Source: an uncultured Bacteroidales bacterium
Lineage (GTDB): Bacteria; Bacteroidota; Bacteroidia; Bacteroidales; P3
Length of the DNA: 64,000 nucleotides
Direction: 5' to 3'
Assembly (NCBI GenBank): GCA_900318275.1
Contig: ONJY01000013.1
Span: 25,100-89,099, forward strand
The translations under genes and the position numbers were made by a program. This document shows, piece by piece, positions 15,285-27,828 of the stretch. The notes beneath the pieces were generated by a model. It ran no database searches. It was not told the origin of the DNA and saw nothing but the letters and a program-made list of their open reading frames with translations. The number at the start of each line of letters is the position of its first letter. The first letter of the stretch is position 1.

Positions 15285-16727
15285 TCAGTCTTGTGCCATG
15301 CGGCCGTTGCCGCCGTTGCCGAAGAGTAGGTTGAGGCCGAACTTGACATTGAAGTCTTTGGCATCGACGAGGTAGAAGCTGCTCATGTAGTCGCCCATGA
15401 GGTAGAGCTGCACGACGGTGCCTGGTGTGAAGACGAGGCCTACGCCCGGGTTGATGAAGTCGACCTTCTTGGAGTCGTAGACGACGGAGGAGCCGACGAT
15501 GAGCTCGAACCAGTTGAAGAGGTTGACGCCGAGCGAGAGGGTGGTGTTGAAGCGGAAGGTGTTGGTGATGTTGCTCACGTTGAGTTCCGAGGGGTTCTTC
15601 TTGCTGAGCAGGCCGCGGTCGAGCTGTCCGTGGAAGAGGAGTCCGGCGCGGAACTTCTGGAGGAAGTTGTAGTTGCCGCCGAGGTAGAACTTGGTGGGGA
15701 TGCTGTACCAGTAGTCGTTGGCTTTAGTCATCGAGGAGGGGCGTATGCCGTTGATGAGGTTCTGATATTGGGCGTTGAGGGAGTCGGAGTTGAGGCGTCC
15801 GCCGTGGAGCATGGTGGTGACGTCCTGACCGCCGAAGGTGACGGCGATGTGGCCGTCCTTGGGGCGCACGGCGTTGACGTTCTGGTTCCAATGGATGCCT
15901 GCGGAGATGTCGTCGATGGCGAGGGAGAAGGAGAAGGGACCCATGTCGTAGCGGGCGCCGATGTCGAAGGCCATGCCGCTGTTGCCTCTGAGTATGTTCT
16001 TGCTGTCGAGAGCGAAGCGGCCGTTGCTGTCGATGGAGGCCACACCTGCTGTGAGGAACTCGTAGTAGATGTCGGCGCGCACCTGGCTGTAGTCGGGGGC
16101 TGTGGTGAGCACGGCGGTGGTGTTGTCGGTCTGCACGTTGGCGAGGCCGTAGAGGTATTTGGCGCGTGCGCCGACGGTGAGGTTGATGGGTTCGATGTGG
16201 TATGCGGCGCCGATGGCCAACTCGGTGTAAGCCGTGCTGTTGAGGATGTCGCCACAGAGTATGTTGACTGTGGAGATGGGGCTGCCTGCGAGGTCGGTGT
16301 TACCCTTGCGGACGGCGTCGATGAGCTCGCTTGGTATGTTGACGTTGAAGTTGGTGACCAGGCGGCTGTTGAAGGTGAAGAACAGGTTGTCGACCTTGAA
16401 GCCGAAGCCGAAGATGTTGGCGTTGAGGCCGAAGTGGATGTTGTTGTCCACGCCGAGGGCGTCGAAGGCCTTGTTGATGTCGATGACCGTCACGGTGTCG
16501 CCCTGGGTGTGCATGAAGTCGCGTATAGCCAGTGGGCTTCCGAACTGCATGCCCACACCCGGGAGGCTGAGGTAGAAGGAGGCCTTGTTGGGGAAGAAGG
16601 CGGGGTTGAGCTCGCCGCTCTGCGGGGTGCGGAAGGTGTTATAGAAGAGGTTGTTGGTCTCGTTGTATTGGGCTTGGGCGCTACCGCAAAGGATGGCCAA
16701 TACTGCTGCGATGATTGTCTTTTTCAT
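15285..16727 (-). CDS. DUF5723-type outer-membrane beta-barrel protein
   Basis: This 480-aa protein has a signal peptide (IIAAVLAILCGSAQAQ) and then a mature part of alternating amphipathic strands, ending in a strand-like C-terminus. The early segment (NTFRTPQSGELNPAFFPNKASFYLSLPG) is typical of the DUF5723 family of Bacteroidota outer-membrane proteins. Their function is not established. It follows the lipoprotein gene at 16749 by 21 bp in one operon, which suggests the pair act together in the envelope. Confidence 0.75.
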   Translation of the reverse strand: MKKTIIAAVLAILCGSAQAQYNETNNLFYNTFRTPQSGELNPAFFPNKASFYLSLPGVGMQFGSPLAIRDFMHTQGDTVTVIDINKAFDALGVDNNIHFGLNANIFGFGFKVDNLFFTFNSRLVTNFNVNIPSELIDAVRKGNTDLAGSPISTVNILCGDILNSTAYTELAIGAAYHIEPINLTVGARAKYLYGLANVQTDNTTAVLTTAPDYSQVRADIYYEFLTAGVASIDSNGRFALDSKNILRGNSGMAFDIGARYDMGPFSFSLAIDDISAGIHWNQNVNAVRPKDGHIAVTFGGQDVTTMLHGGRLNSDSLNAQYQNLINGIRPSSMTKANDYWYSIPTKFYLGGNYNFLQKFRAGLLFHGQLDRGLLSKKNPSELNVSNITNTFRFNTTLSLGVNLFNWFELIVGSSVVYDSKKVDFINPGVGLVFTPGTVVQLYLMGDYMSSFYLVDAKDFNVKFGLNLLFGNGGNGRMAQD

Positions 16728-16748
16728 GGTTTGTTCCTCCTTTGTCGG

Positions 16749-18062
16749 TTATTTGATGAGACCTTGGTTGGTGATGGGTATGTTGATGTTGGCCTGCGGG
16801 TGCACCGTGATGAAGGCGTTGATGTCGAGGTAGTCGTTGCGCCGTATGGAGACGTTGTTGGCGCCGTTGTCGGTGGCCAGGGTGAGATTGAATCCCAGCT
16901 TCCTTGTCTGCTTCAGGTCGCGTAGCCGTTGTTCGTTGATGGGCACGGGGATGACGGTGGCGCGTGTGCCGCTGGCCACATAGTGGCCTGTGGCGTCCAT
17001 GGCCACGGGAGCAGCGGCGATGACGGTGTCGTGGATGAGGGTGTCGCCGATGATGTTGTTATTGGCGTCGATGAGGTAGGTGGAGATGTTGAACTTGGCG
17101 GGGATGCCGTTGTTGAAGGAGAGGGTGAGTTTGGCGTCGTTGAGGTTGACGGAGAGGCCGCGGGCTATGCTGTCGAGAGTCTGCTGTATGTCGAGACGCG
17201 GCAGGCTGTCGCCGTTGAGGTTGATGGTGAAGGAGTAGGGCAGACGGTTGATCTTGACGTCGAAGGGGAACTCGGCGTCGAGGTTCACGTCGTAGCTGAT
17301 CATCACCTTGTCGAGGCTGTCGTAGAGTGTTTCATAGTTGGCTATCGGGTAGCTGAGGATGAACTGGTCGGTGAGCCAGAAGTGGTAGTCGAAGTCGACG
17401 CGAATGCGTTTGGGCAGGTCGTTGATGATGCTCTTCATGTTGATGTCTATGCGCTCCACGGTGTCGCCCTGCATGAGGTGCTTCAGGGTGGTGCTGCCGA
17501 GCGAGAGGCCCGTGAAGGGCACCTCGGTGCCGTCGTGCTTGGTGTAGTAAATCTTGATGTTGTCGACGCTCGACGAGACGTAGTTCTCGTTGTTGACCAC
17601 CTCGGCCACGTTGCTCGGCGCATGGGCTTTGAAGAGGGCGTAGAGGTCGAGCCACAGGTCGCCGATGGTGATGTTGTCGTTGGCCAGCATCTGGTCGAAC
17701 TCGGCGCCGTCGAACAGCGATATGTTGACGTAGTAGCGCATCGTGGTGTCCTTGCCGATCACGTTGGTCTTGGTGCCGCTCAAGCCGGGCGTGACGTTGC
17801 GCACGGTGTCGGCCAGCGTGGTGTCGAAGTAGATGGTGATGATGTCGGTGGTGTCATAGATATGACCCGTATAGGAGCTGCTGAGCATGCCGAGGATGTC
17901 GTGAAGCGTCATCCTGCCATGTGCAGCCGGCACACCGATGGTGGGGTCCATGGAGCCTTGCAGGCGTATGGGTTTCTTGAGAAGGGCCATGTCTTCGTCG
18001 CGCATGCAGGCCGAGAAGACCAGCAGCATGGCGGCGAGAGCGATAAAAGCTTTTCTTTTCAT
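16749..18062 (-). CDS. Unrecognised lipoprotein, partner of the DUF5723 protein
   Basis: This 437-aa protein has a lipoprotein signal ending in LLVFSAC (cysteine at residue 19). The mature protein is rich in beta strands with repeated phrases such as PYSFTINLNG and KLTLSFNNG, as in layered periplasmic or surface proteins. No catalytic motif is seen and I cannot name the family. It has its own promoter at 18131-18161 and heads the operon with the barrel protein. Confidence 0.65.
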   Translation of the reverse strand: MKRKAFIALAAMLLVFSACMRDEDMALLKKPIRLQGSMDPTIGVPAAHGRMTLHDILGMLSSSYTGHIYDTTDIITIYFDTTLADTVRNVTPGLSGTKTNVIGKDTTMRYYVNISLFDGAEFDQMLANDNITIGDLWLDLYALFKAHAPSNVAEVVNNENYVSSSVDNIKIYYTKHDGTEVPFTGLSLGSTTLKHLMQGDTVERIDINMKSIINDLPKRIRVDFDYHFWLTDQFILSYPIANYETLYDSLDKVMISYDVNLDAEFPFDVKINRLPYSFTINLNGDSLPRLDIQQTLDSIARGLSVNLNDAKLTLSFNNGIPAKFNISTYLIDANNNIIGDTLIHDTVIAAAPVAMDATGHYVASGTRATVIPVPINEQRLRDLKQTRKLGFNLTLATDNGANNVSIRRNDYLDINAFITVHPQANINIPITNQGLIK

Positions 18063-18130
18063 GGTATTATATATTGTTTGTTGTTATTACTCAATACGTT
18101 ATCGGCCTCAATGGGCATATATGACGACTA

Positions 18131-18161
18131 CAAAGTTACGTCATTATTTTTGATTGTGCAA
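18131..18161 (-). promoter_or_regulatory. Promoter of the lipoprotein-DUF5723 operon
   Basis: Read leftward, TTG (18159-18161) and TAACTTTG (18131-18138) are separated by 20 bases, matching the Bacteroidota -33/-7 pattern. The start codon is at 18062. Confidence 0.7.
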
Positions 18162-18176
18162 GTTTTTTGTTGTGTT

Positions 18177-19793
18177 TTACTGTTTTTTCACCCGTCGCAG
18201 GTCGATGGTGTTCATGGCGTTGGAGCGCATGCCGCTGATGTTCTTGTGGGTGAAGTGCAGTATCTGGTCGTAGTAGAGCACCACCACGGGTGCCTGCTGC
18301 ATGACGATGGCGTCCATGCGGCGGTAGAGGGCGTTGCGGCGTGCGGTGTCGGTGCAGCTGCGTGCTTCGACGTAGAGGCGGTCGAAGGTGCGGTCGGTGA
18401 AGCGCGTGTAGTTGGGGCCTGCGGGCGAGTGGTTGGGGCTGTAGAAGAGCGAGAGGTAGTTCTCGGCATCGGGATAGTCGGCCACCCACGAGCCGCGGAA
18501 CCACGTCGCCTTGCCTTGCGCAATCTGCTCGCGAAGGGCCGCCGGCGGGTTGACGTCGACCTGTATGTCGATGCCCAGGAGGCCGAGCTGCTGCTGTATG
18601 TACTTGCAGAGGTCGAGGTAGTTGGACGTCGTGGCGAGGGTTATCTTGGGGAGGCCTTTGCCGTCCGGGTATCCTGCCTCGGCCAGCAGACGCTTGGCGC
18701 GCTCGGGGTCGTAGCTGTAGAACGGCTCGGCGGCGGCTCCCGGCAGGCCCACGGGGATGAAGCCTCCCTCGCCGGGGGTGCCTATGTTGTTGCGCAGGTA
18801 GCGCATCATCTTGCGGCGGTCGAAGCCGCAGTTGATGGCTTGCCGTATGCGGCTGTCTTTCAGGGGCGTGTCGTCGCCCTTCATGTTGAAGCCCAGGTAT
18901 TCGGTGTTGAGGTACGGTGTGGAGGTCATGTTGATGCGGCCGGCATACTTCTCCTCCAGCGTGCCTTCGGAGGTGAGCAGCTCGTCCTTGTAGCTGGCGT
19001 CGAGCGAGTTCATGAAGTCGAGGTTACCTTTGACGAACTCCAGGAAGACCGTCTGGCGGTCGACGATGAAGGTCACCGCCACCGCGTCGAGGTAGGGGAG
19101 GCCGCTCTCGAAGTAGGCGGGGTTCTTGCGCATCACCAGCTTGACACCCTCTTTCCAATACTGGAACTGGAAGGGACCTGTGCCACAGGGGTGGTTGCGG
19201 AAGTCCTTGCCGTAGTGCTCCACCACCTCGTGCGGCACCACCGAGCAGTACACCATGCCCAGCAGGCTCAGGAAGGGGGCGAAGGGCTCCTTGAGGCGCA
19301 CGATGAACGTGCTGTCGTCGGGTGCCTCGGTGCCGGCTACGGAGGCGAGCACCCATGCCCCCGGCGAGGCCACCGAGGGGTCGGTGATGCGGCCGAAGCT
19401 GTAGACGAAGTCCTCGGCCACCACGCGCCGCGTACTGTCGGCGGTGCCGAAGAGGGGGCTCTTGTGGAAGAAGACATCGTCGCGCAGGGTGAAGGTGTAG
19501 GTGAGGCCGTCGGCGCTCACCGTCCAGCTCTTGGCCACCGACGGCTGCACCTGCATGGCCTCCTGCTGAGCGCCCTCGGCGCCCTCGTCGACGGTGCTCA
19601 GCTCCACAAGCCCGTTGTACAGCTGGCGGCATGGCCATATCACGCTCTGGTCCTTGGCGAAAGCCGGGTCGAGCGTGGCGATGCCGGCGCTCTCGTTGTA
19701 TCGGAATATCTGCTTGTCGTCGTGGCGGTGGCGCCCGCAGGCCGCCGTCAGCAGCAACAGGCCAATAATCAGCAGTCGTTTCATGTTTTTCAT
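18177..19793 (-). CDS. Peptide-type ABC transporter substrate-binding lipoprotein
   Basis: This 538-aa protein has a lipoprotein signal ending in LLLTAACG, then a family-5 solute-binding fold (OppA/DppA type). Features are the opening FRYNESAGIATLDPAFAKDQS, LTYTFTLRDDVFFHK and a C-terminal lobe ending in YDQILHFTHKNISG. It should bind oligopeptides or a similar ligand in the periplasm. No permease or ATPase genes are adjacent, so it either serves a distant transporter or has another role. It follows the LolA-like gene by 21 bp. The start could be MKNMKR (19793) or MKR (19784). Confidence 0.88.
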   Translation of the reverse strand: MKNMKRLLIIGLLLLTAACGRHRHDDKQIFRYNESAGIATLDPAFAKDQSVIWPCRQLYNGLVELSTVDEGAEGAQQEAMQVQPSVAKSWTVSADGLTYTFTLRDDVFFHKSPLFGTADSTRRVVAEDFVYSFGRITDPSVASPGAWVLASVAGTEAPDDSTFIVRLKEPFAPFLSLLGMVYCSVVPHEVVEHYGKDFRNHPCGTGPFQFQYWKEGVKLVMRKNPAYFESGLPYLDAVAVTFIVDRQTVFLEFVKGNLDFMNSLDASYKDELLTSEGTLEEKYAGRINMTSTPYLNTEYLGFNMKGDDTPLKDSRIRQAINCGFDRRKMMRYLRNNIGTPGEGGFIPVGLPGAAAEPFYSYDPERAKRLLAEAGYPDGKGLPKITLATTSNYLDLCKYIQQQLGLLGIDIQVDVNPPAALREQIAQGKATWFRGSWVADYPDAENYLSLFYSPNHSPAGPNYTRFTDRTFDRLYVEARSCTDTARRNALYRRMDAIVMQQAPVVVLYYDQILHFTHKNISGMRSNAMNTIDLRRVKKQ

Positions 19794-19814
19794 TTTATCG
19801 TTGAAACGCGGAAA

Positions 19815-20447
19815 CTATTTGTGGACGACCTTGGCATTGGGATACTTGCTCATGTCGAGCTTGAAGTAGTTGTCGCCGAGGCCCTTCTTCACCTTCTTGA
19901 TGTTGATGTTCACCTTGGCACCTTTCGCGCTCATCTTGAGCTCTTTCATCATGTAGTTGCTCTTCGACACCTTGACATTCACACTCTTGAGCTCGCTGTC
20001 CTTATCTATGGGGTCCCAGAACTCGATGTCGTAGTAGTCTTTTTTCTCCTTCATCTTGGCCTTGCGGTAGTCTTTGTAGATGCCCAGGTCGGCGCCGTTG
20101 TCCTTTTGCTTGGCCGTTGGTGTGTCGGAGATGTGCACGGAGTCTTTGGTGGCCACCCATTCCTGGGTGCCGTCGAAGCCCGACTCCATAGCTATCTCCT
20201 TGCCGAGCATCGAGAACGACATCAGGACCTTGAATTTGTCGTCCTTGCTGCCCATGACCATGTTGACGTTGGTCAGCGTGATGAAGGCGAGCGAGGTCTT
20301 CATTTCCATCGTCAGCTCGACACCGTTGGGGCTGCTCATCGTTTCGTCGCATTTGCGCATTATTTCGGCCACGTCGGCGGGAATCTGGGCCTGCACGTTG
20401 CCTATGGTCATCATGGCGACCATGATGGTAATCAGTAGCTTTCTCAT
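19815..20447 (-). CDS. LolA-like exported protein
   Basis: This 210-aa protein has a signal peptide (LLITIMVAMMTIGNVQAQ). The mature part has the LolA/LolB-like half-barrel pattern: a leading helix (VAEIMRKCDETMSSPNG), successive long strands, then a basic tail. Such proteins carry lipoproteins across the periplasm, although many Bacteroidota paralogues have no proven role. The start at 20447 is chosen because its ATG overlaps the deaminase stop in ATGA (20444-20447). The longer frame to 20651 is antisense-like sequence inside the deaminase gene. Confidence 0.75.
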   Translation of the reverse strand: MRKLLITIMVAMMTIGNVQAQIPADVAEIMRKCDETMSSPNGVELTMEMKTSLAFITLTNVNMVMGSKDDKFKVLMSFSMLGKEIAMESGFDGTQEWVATKDSVHISDTPTAKQKDNGADLGIYKDYRKAKMKEKKDYYDIEFWDPIDKDSELKSVNVKVSKSNYMMKELKMSAKGAKVNINIKKVKKGLGDNYFKLDMSKYPNAKVVHK

Positions 20448-21562
20448 GTTGTTTGCTGTTTGTTGTATACTGTTTTGCCGTCGACGACGGTCATCACTAC
20501 GCTGTCGCCGTGCGAGGCGTAGACGAGGTCGGAGAGGCTCCGCACATCGGCTAGGAAGAGGCATGCCGGCTGGCCGGGGGCTATGGTGTGGCCGAGGGCG
20601 GCGATAGATAGTATCTGTGCGGCAGGCACCACCGTGGGGTCGCCGCGCCACCCTTTCTGCAGCAGGGCGGCGGTCTTCATCACCTCAATCATGTCGAGGT
20701 TGTTGCTGCTGGCGCTGCCGTCGGTGCCGAGGGCCACGTGGGCGCCGGCGTCGAGCAGCTCCAGCATCGGGAAGCGGTAGCCGCTGCCGAGCTTGAGGTT
20801 GCTGTTTGGGCAATGCACGCAGGTGATGCGGTGGTCGCCGATGAGTCGTATCTCGCTGTCGGAGAGGTGCAGGCAATGGGCGGCGATGATGTTGGGCCCC
20901 AGGAGGTCAAGGATGCCCAGCCGGTCGAGCCACTCCCACGGGCGGCAGCCGTGCTCGCGCAGACAGTCGTCCACCTCTTTCTGCGTCTCGCTCATGTGTA
21001 TGTGCATCGGGAGCCCCAGCTCCTTGCATGCTTCGGCTGAACGTCGCAGCCCTTTCTCGCTGACGGTGTAGATGGAATGTGGCGCCAAAGACAGGTTGAC
21101 GCCGGCATCGGAGCAGCGCCGCATCACATCGTCGAGCGTGTCAAGCTCGTCGGCGTCGCCGAAGAGGTTGAGGCCAAGCCGGGCGCGTATGCCGCTGTCG
21201 GCGACAGCTTGTGCCATTGCCGGCAGGCGGAAGTACATGTCGTTGAAGGCTGTGGTGCCGCTGGCCAGCATCTCGCGGCAGGCCTGCAGCGTGCCTCGGT
21301 AGACGAGTTCGTCGGTGAGGCGCTGCTCAGCCGGCCAGATGTATTCGTTGAGCCACACGTCGAGCGGCTGGTCGTCGCCGAGGCCGCGGAAGAGGGTCAT
21401 CGGTGCGTGCGAGTGCATGTTGCACAGGCCGGGGAAAACAGAGAGCCCGTGCGCGTCAATGTCGGACGTGCACGGGCTATGGGGTGTGACGCTTGCGATA
21501 GCGGCACCTTCGATGACGATGTCTACGCTCTCACCGTCGAGGAGTGCGTCGGCTATTGTCAT
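20444..21562 (-). CDS. mtaD: 5-methylthioadenosine/S-adenosylhomocysteine deaminase-type amidohydrolase
   Basis: This is 372 aa of the amidohydrolase superfamily: PGLCNMHSHAPMTLFRG with the HxH metal ligands, HIHMSETQKEV, AAHCLHL and GTDGSASSNNLDM. The last is the hallmark of the TrzN/MtaD/guanine-deaminase-like group. It probably deaminates methylthioadenosine or S-adenosylhomocysteine to the inosine form in methionine salvage. It is somewhat shorter than the usual 420-440 aa. It overlaps both neighbours by 4 bp, forming an unusual operon with atpDC upstream and the LolA-like gene downstream. Confidence 0.87.
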   Translation of the reverse strand: MTIADALLDGESVDIVIEGAAIASVTPHSPCTSDIDAHGLSVFPGLCNMHSHAPMTLFRGLGDDQPLDVWLNEYIWPAEQRLTDELVYRGTLQACREMLASGTTAFNDMYFRLPAMAQAVADSGIRARLGLNLFGDADELDTLDDVMRRCSDAGVNLSLAPHSIYTVSEKGLRRSAEACKELGLPMHIHMSETQKEVDDCLREHGCRPWEWLDRLGILDLLGPNIIAAHCLHLSDSEIRLIGDHRITCVHCPNSNLKLGSGYRFPMLELLDAGAHVALGTDGSASSNNLDMIEVMKTAALLQKGWRGDPTVVPAAQILSIAALGHTIAPGQPACLFLADVRSLSDLVYASHGDSVVMTVVDGKTVYNKQQTT

Positions 21563-21792
21563 TGCACCAGAATCATCAGGTCGTTCTGCTGGCTCTTCAC
21601 CACGCCGCCGCGTATGTCGAAGGTCTGCTCGCCCTCGTCGGTGACGATGCGGACGATGCCTTTGGCGAGCGACGAGATGATGGGTGCGTGGTTGTCGAGA
21701 ATCTCGAACTTGCCGCCTGTGCCGGGCAGCTGCACCAGCTTGGCTTCGCCGTCGAAGACGGTGGCGTCGGGCTTGGTAATCTTTACTTTCAT
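21559..21792 (-). CDS. atpC: ATP synthase F1 epsilon subunit (short)
   Basis: This 77-aa protein is only the N-terminal beta-sandwich of epsilon (FDGEAKLVQLPGTGGKFEILDNHAPIISSL, seen in two parts around LPGTGG and DNHAP). The C-terminal inhibitory helix pair is missing, as in several Bacteroidota epsilon subunits. It couples the F1 rotor to the c-ring. It starts 3 bp after atpD and overlaps the mtaD start by 4 bp. Confidence 0.93.
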   Translation of the reverse strand: MKVKITKPDATVFDGEAKLVQLPGTGGKFEILDNHAPIISSLAKGIVRIVTDEGEQTFDIRGGVVKSQQNDLMILVQ

Positions 21793-21795
21793 GGC

Positions 21796-23319
<1,524 letters not shown>

Positions 23320-23336
23320 CTATAATAATTGCGGTG

Positions 23337-23366
23337 CAAAGATACACACTTTTTTGAAACTGGCAA
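23337..23366 (-). promoter_or_regulatory. atpD promoter
   Basis: Read leftward, TTG (23364-23366) and TATCTTTG (23337-23344) are 19 bases apart. The -33 side overlaps the T-tract of the hppA terminator, so the two transcripts abut. Confidence 0.75.
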
Positions 23367-23406
23367 AAAAAAGTTTGCCTCCAGCTTGATTTGGCCGGAG
23401 GCAAAC
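23365..23406 (-). terminator. hppA terminator
   Basis: A perfect 10-bp stem (GTTTGCCTCC at 23397-23406 on the complement, paired with 23373-23382) is followed leftward by eight T residues (23365-23372). This is a textbook intrinsic terminator 28 bases after the hppA stop. Confidence 0.92.
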
Positions 23407-23433
23407 ATTTATTCAACCGTTCTATGGCGGTGA

Positions 23434-25833
<2,400 letters not shown>

Positions 25834-25875
25834 ATATAGTTTTTTTTGTTAATTTCACATTTCTGAAACGAAGTA

Positions 25876-25883
25876 CAAATATA
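25876..25883 (-). promoter_or_regulatory. -7 element of the hppA promoter
   Basis: Read leftward, TATATTTG fits TAnnTTTG and lies 43-50 bases before the hppA start. No TTG at the ideal spacing was found. Confidence 0.5.
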
Positions 25884-26014
25884 ATTTTTTTTGGACAAAC
25901 AACGAAAAAAAATATAATTTTAACATTTCAAACCCGCCTCGACCGTCATTCCGGCAAAGCCACCCATCGGCAAAAGCACGCCGCCCCCTTGTCGACCCAT
26001 CTCCACACGTCCTT

Positions 26015-26063
26015 AACGGCTACTAAACGGCTACTAAACGGCTACTAAACGGCTACAAGACCC
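26015..26063. repeat. 11-bp tandem array, four units
   Basis: The units are AACGGCTACTA three times and then AACGGCTACAA, ending in GACCC. The leading CCTTAACGG and trailing AAGACCCTATGG match the array at 40355 almost exactly, so it is the same family as 4695-4767 and 40355-40387. Confidence 0.8.
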
Positions 26064-26133
26064 TATGGCAACCTCTACGCTTCCCCTTCGGCTCCGGAAC
26101 GGCAGTTCTTCAGTACTTCAACGATACTTCTTC

Positions 26134-26177
26134 AGTAGTTCTTCAGTCAAATACTGAAATACTACTGAAGAACTACT
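26134..26177. repeat. Short inverted repeat of CTTCAGTA pieces
   Basis: Arms 26134-26147 and 26164-26177 are perfect 14-bp reverse complements around a 16-base centre. The flanks carry more partial copies of TTCTTCAGTA, so it is a small example of the habit of repeating a short unit inside each arm seen at 4432 and 62945. Confidence 0.7.
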
Positions 26178-26310
26178 ATGGAAATGCCGTAGTGGCTCCA
26201 CAGGGACTCCTTGCCGGAACTGGGGCAAAACCGAAAGGAAAAAAAGTCGGAATCCGGAGTTGTGAACGGAGCTGTTTGAAACTTTTTTTTATTATATTGA
26301 ATTTTATTTG

Positions 26311-26318
26311 TATTTTTG
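26311..26318 (+). promoter_or_regulatory. -7 element of the pyrE promoter
   Basis: TATTTTTG matches TAnnTTTG. It lies so close to the gene that transcription would begin at about 26322-26325, giving a very short or absent leader for pyrE. Confidence 0.6.
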
Positions 26319-26322
26319 CACC

Positions 26323-26976
26323 ATGATTAACAACAACGACATGGCTGCACAGACAGCCGAATTCTTACTGACAGTGAAAGCGGTAAAGCTCAACAACGAG
26401 CACCCGTTCACATGGGCGTCGGGCCGCAAATCGCCCATTTATTGCGACAACAGGGTGACACTTTCTTACCCCGAGATACGCACTTTTATCCGCCAGCGCT
26501 TCACGGATATCGTCAAAGATATGTGGGGTGACGTCGACGTCATTGCCGGCGTGGCCACGGGCGGCATCGCCCAGGGCGCCCTGGTGGCCCAGGAACTGGG
26601 CAAACCCTTTGTGTATGTGCGCTCCGAGCAGAAGAGTCACGGCCTCACCAACCAGATCGAGGGTGAGATCCACGAAGGTCAGTCGGTGGTGGTCATCGAG
26701 GACCTCGTGTCGACCGGCAAGAGCTCCCTCATCGCCGTCAAGGCGCTGCGCGAGAAAGGCTGCGTGGTCAAAGGCATGGCCGCCATCTTCACCTACGGCC
26801 TCCAGGTGGCCGCCGACAACTTCAAGGAACAGGACGTCGAACTGGTGACGCTCACCGACTACGACACGCTCATCGGCGTGGCCAAAGAGCGCCAGTTCAT
26901 CCGCCCCGAAGCCCTGGAAAGCCTCGCGGCTTGGCGCGTCAACCCCGAGCAGTGGAGCAAGGATCACGGCGAGTAA
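26323..26976 (+). CDS. pyrE: Orotate phosphoribosyltransferase
   Basis: This is 217 aa from the ATG at 26323. It converts orotate plus PRPP to orotidine 5'-phosphate in pyrimidine synthesis. Motifs are FTWASGRKSPIYCDN, GVATGGIAQGALVA and the PRPP loop VVVIEDLVSTGKSS. The next ATG (26341, MAAQTAE) is an equally good start, because the predicted transcription start is at about 26322-26325. The following gene begins directly after the stop. Confidence 0.95.
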   Translation: MINNNDMAAQTAEFLLTVKAVKLNNEHPFTWASGRKSPIYCDNRVTLSYPEIRTFIRQRFTDIVKDMWGDVDVIAGVATGGIAQGALVAQELGKPFVYVRSEQKSHGLTNQIEGEIHEGQSVVVIEDLVSTGKSSLIAVKALREKGCVVKGMAAIFTYGLQVAADNFKEQDVELVTLTDYDTLIGVAKERQFIRPEALESLAAWRVNPEQWSKDHGE

Positions 26977-27828
26977 ATGACTGAAAGGCGACATATCGTG
27001 TTGCTGGCGACGGCCTTGGCCTTCACCCTCCACCTCTCGCCATCCCCCCTGCAGGCGCAGGACAGCGTCATGCGGGTGGAACTGCCTGAAGGGCAACGGA
27101 TAGAGCTAGTGTGGGTCGAAGGCGGCACATTCACCATGGGCAGCAACGAGGCCCGCGGCGTCGACAAGCGCTACGAGAGCACCCGTCCCGAGCACCAGGT
27201 GACCGTAAAAGGCTGCTACGTAGGACGCCACGAGGTGACGCAGGCGCAATGGCGTGCCGTGATGGGCGAGAACCCGTCGCACTTCACAGGCAACGACTCG
27301 CTGCCCGTGGAGCAGGTGACGTGGACCGACGCACAACGCTTCACAGCCTTGCTGAGCCAGATGACGGGCCACCGCTTCCGCCTGCCCACCGAGGCCGAGT
27401 GGGAGTATGCCGCCCGCGGCGGCAACCGCGCCGACGGCCAGCCCTATGCCGGATGCGACCGCAACCGTCTACCCGAGTATGCGTGGTTCTGCGTCAACAG
27501 CGACGGCCACACGCACCCCGTGGGGCGTCTGTTGCCCAACGCGCTGGGACTCCACGACATGGGCGGCAACGTCGCCGAGTGGTGCTCCGACTGGATGGCC
27601 CCCTACACCGAGGCGGCGCTGAGCGACCCCCGCGGCCCCAAGGAGGGCGACAGCCGTGTGCTGCGCGGAGGCCACTACAACAGCACCTCGCCCGGCTGCG
27701 CGGTGTTCGACCGCGGATGGTATGTACCCTCAGGCAAGACCGAATACTACGGACTCCGCGTGGTCATGGAGCCGGATGCCGAACCCGACATGGACGAAAA
27801 AGAAGCCTTCGATGCGTATAAAAGATAG
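26977..27828 (+). CDS. Exported formylglycine-generating-enzyme-like (SUMF1) protein
   Basis: This 283-aa protein has a signal peptide (residues 1-28, ending LQAQ), then a complete FGE-sulfatase domain: WVEGGTFTMGSNE, VGRHEVTQAQWRAVMG, RLPTEAEWEYAARGG, LHDMGGNVAEWCSDW and VLRGGHYNS. Related Bacteroidota proteins often have roles other than sulfatase activation, so the reaction is uncertain. The catalytic cysteine pair of true FGE is not evident. It starts at the base after the pyrE stop and overlaps hpt by 17 bp, so the three genes form one operon. Confidence 0.85.
   Translation: MTERRHIVLLATALAFTLHLSPSPLQAQDSVMRVELPEGQRIELVWVEGGTFTMGSNEARGVDKRYESTRPEHQVTVKGCYVGRHEVTQAQWRAVMGENPSHFTGNDSLPVEQVTWTDAQRFTALLSQMTGHRFRLPTEAEWEYAARGGNRADGQPYAGCDRNRLPEYAWFCVNSDGHTHPVGRLLPNALGLHDMGGNVAEWCSDWMAPYTEAALSDPRGPKEGDSRVLRGGHYNSTSPGCAVFDRGWYVPSGKTEYYGLRVVMEPDAEPDMDEKEAFDAYKR

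Larger units (their letters stand above)
25884..26310. other. Non-coding region between divergent hppA and pyrE
   Basis: No gene is seen. It holds a four-unit 11-bp tandem array (26015-26063) and a short perfect inverted repeat (26134-26177) set in a run of related CTTCAGTA pieces. The rest is unremarkable, becoming AT-rich towards the pyrE promoter. Confidence 0.7.

Noticed and set aside
16929-20438. 1169-aa open frame on the plus strand
   Set aside because: It is antisense to three well-supported genes and is a GC-rich codon shadow with Val/Gly/His-rich, domain-free translation.
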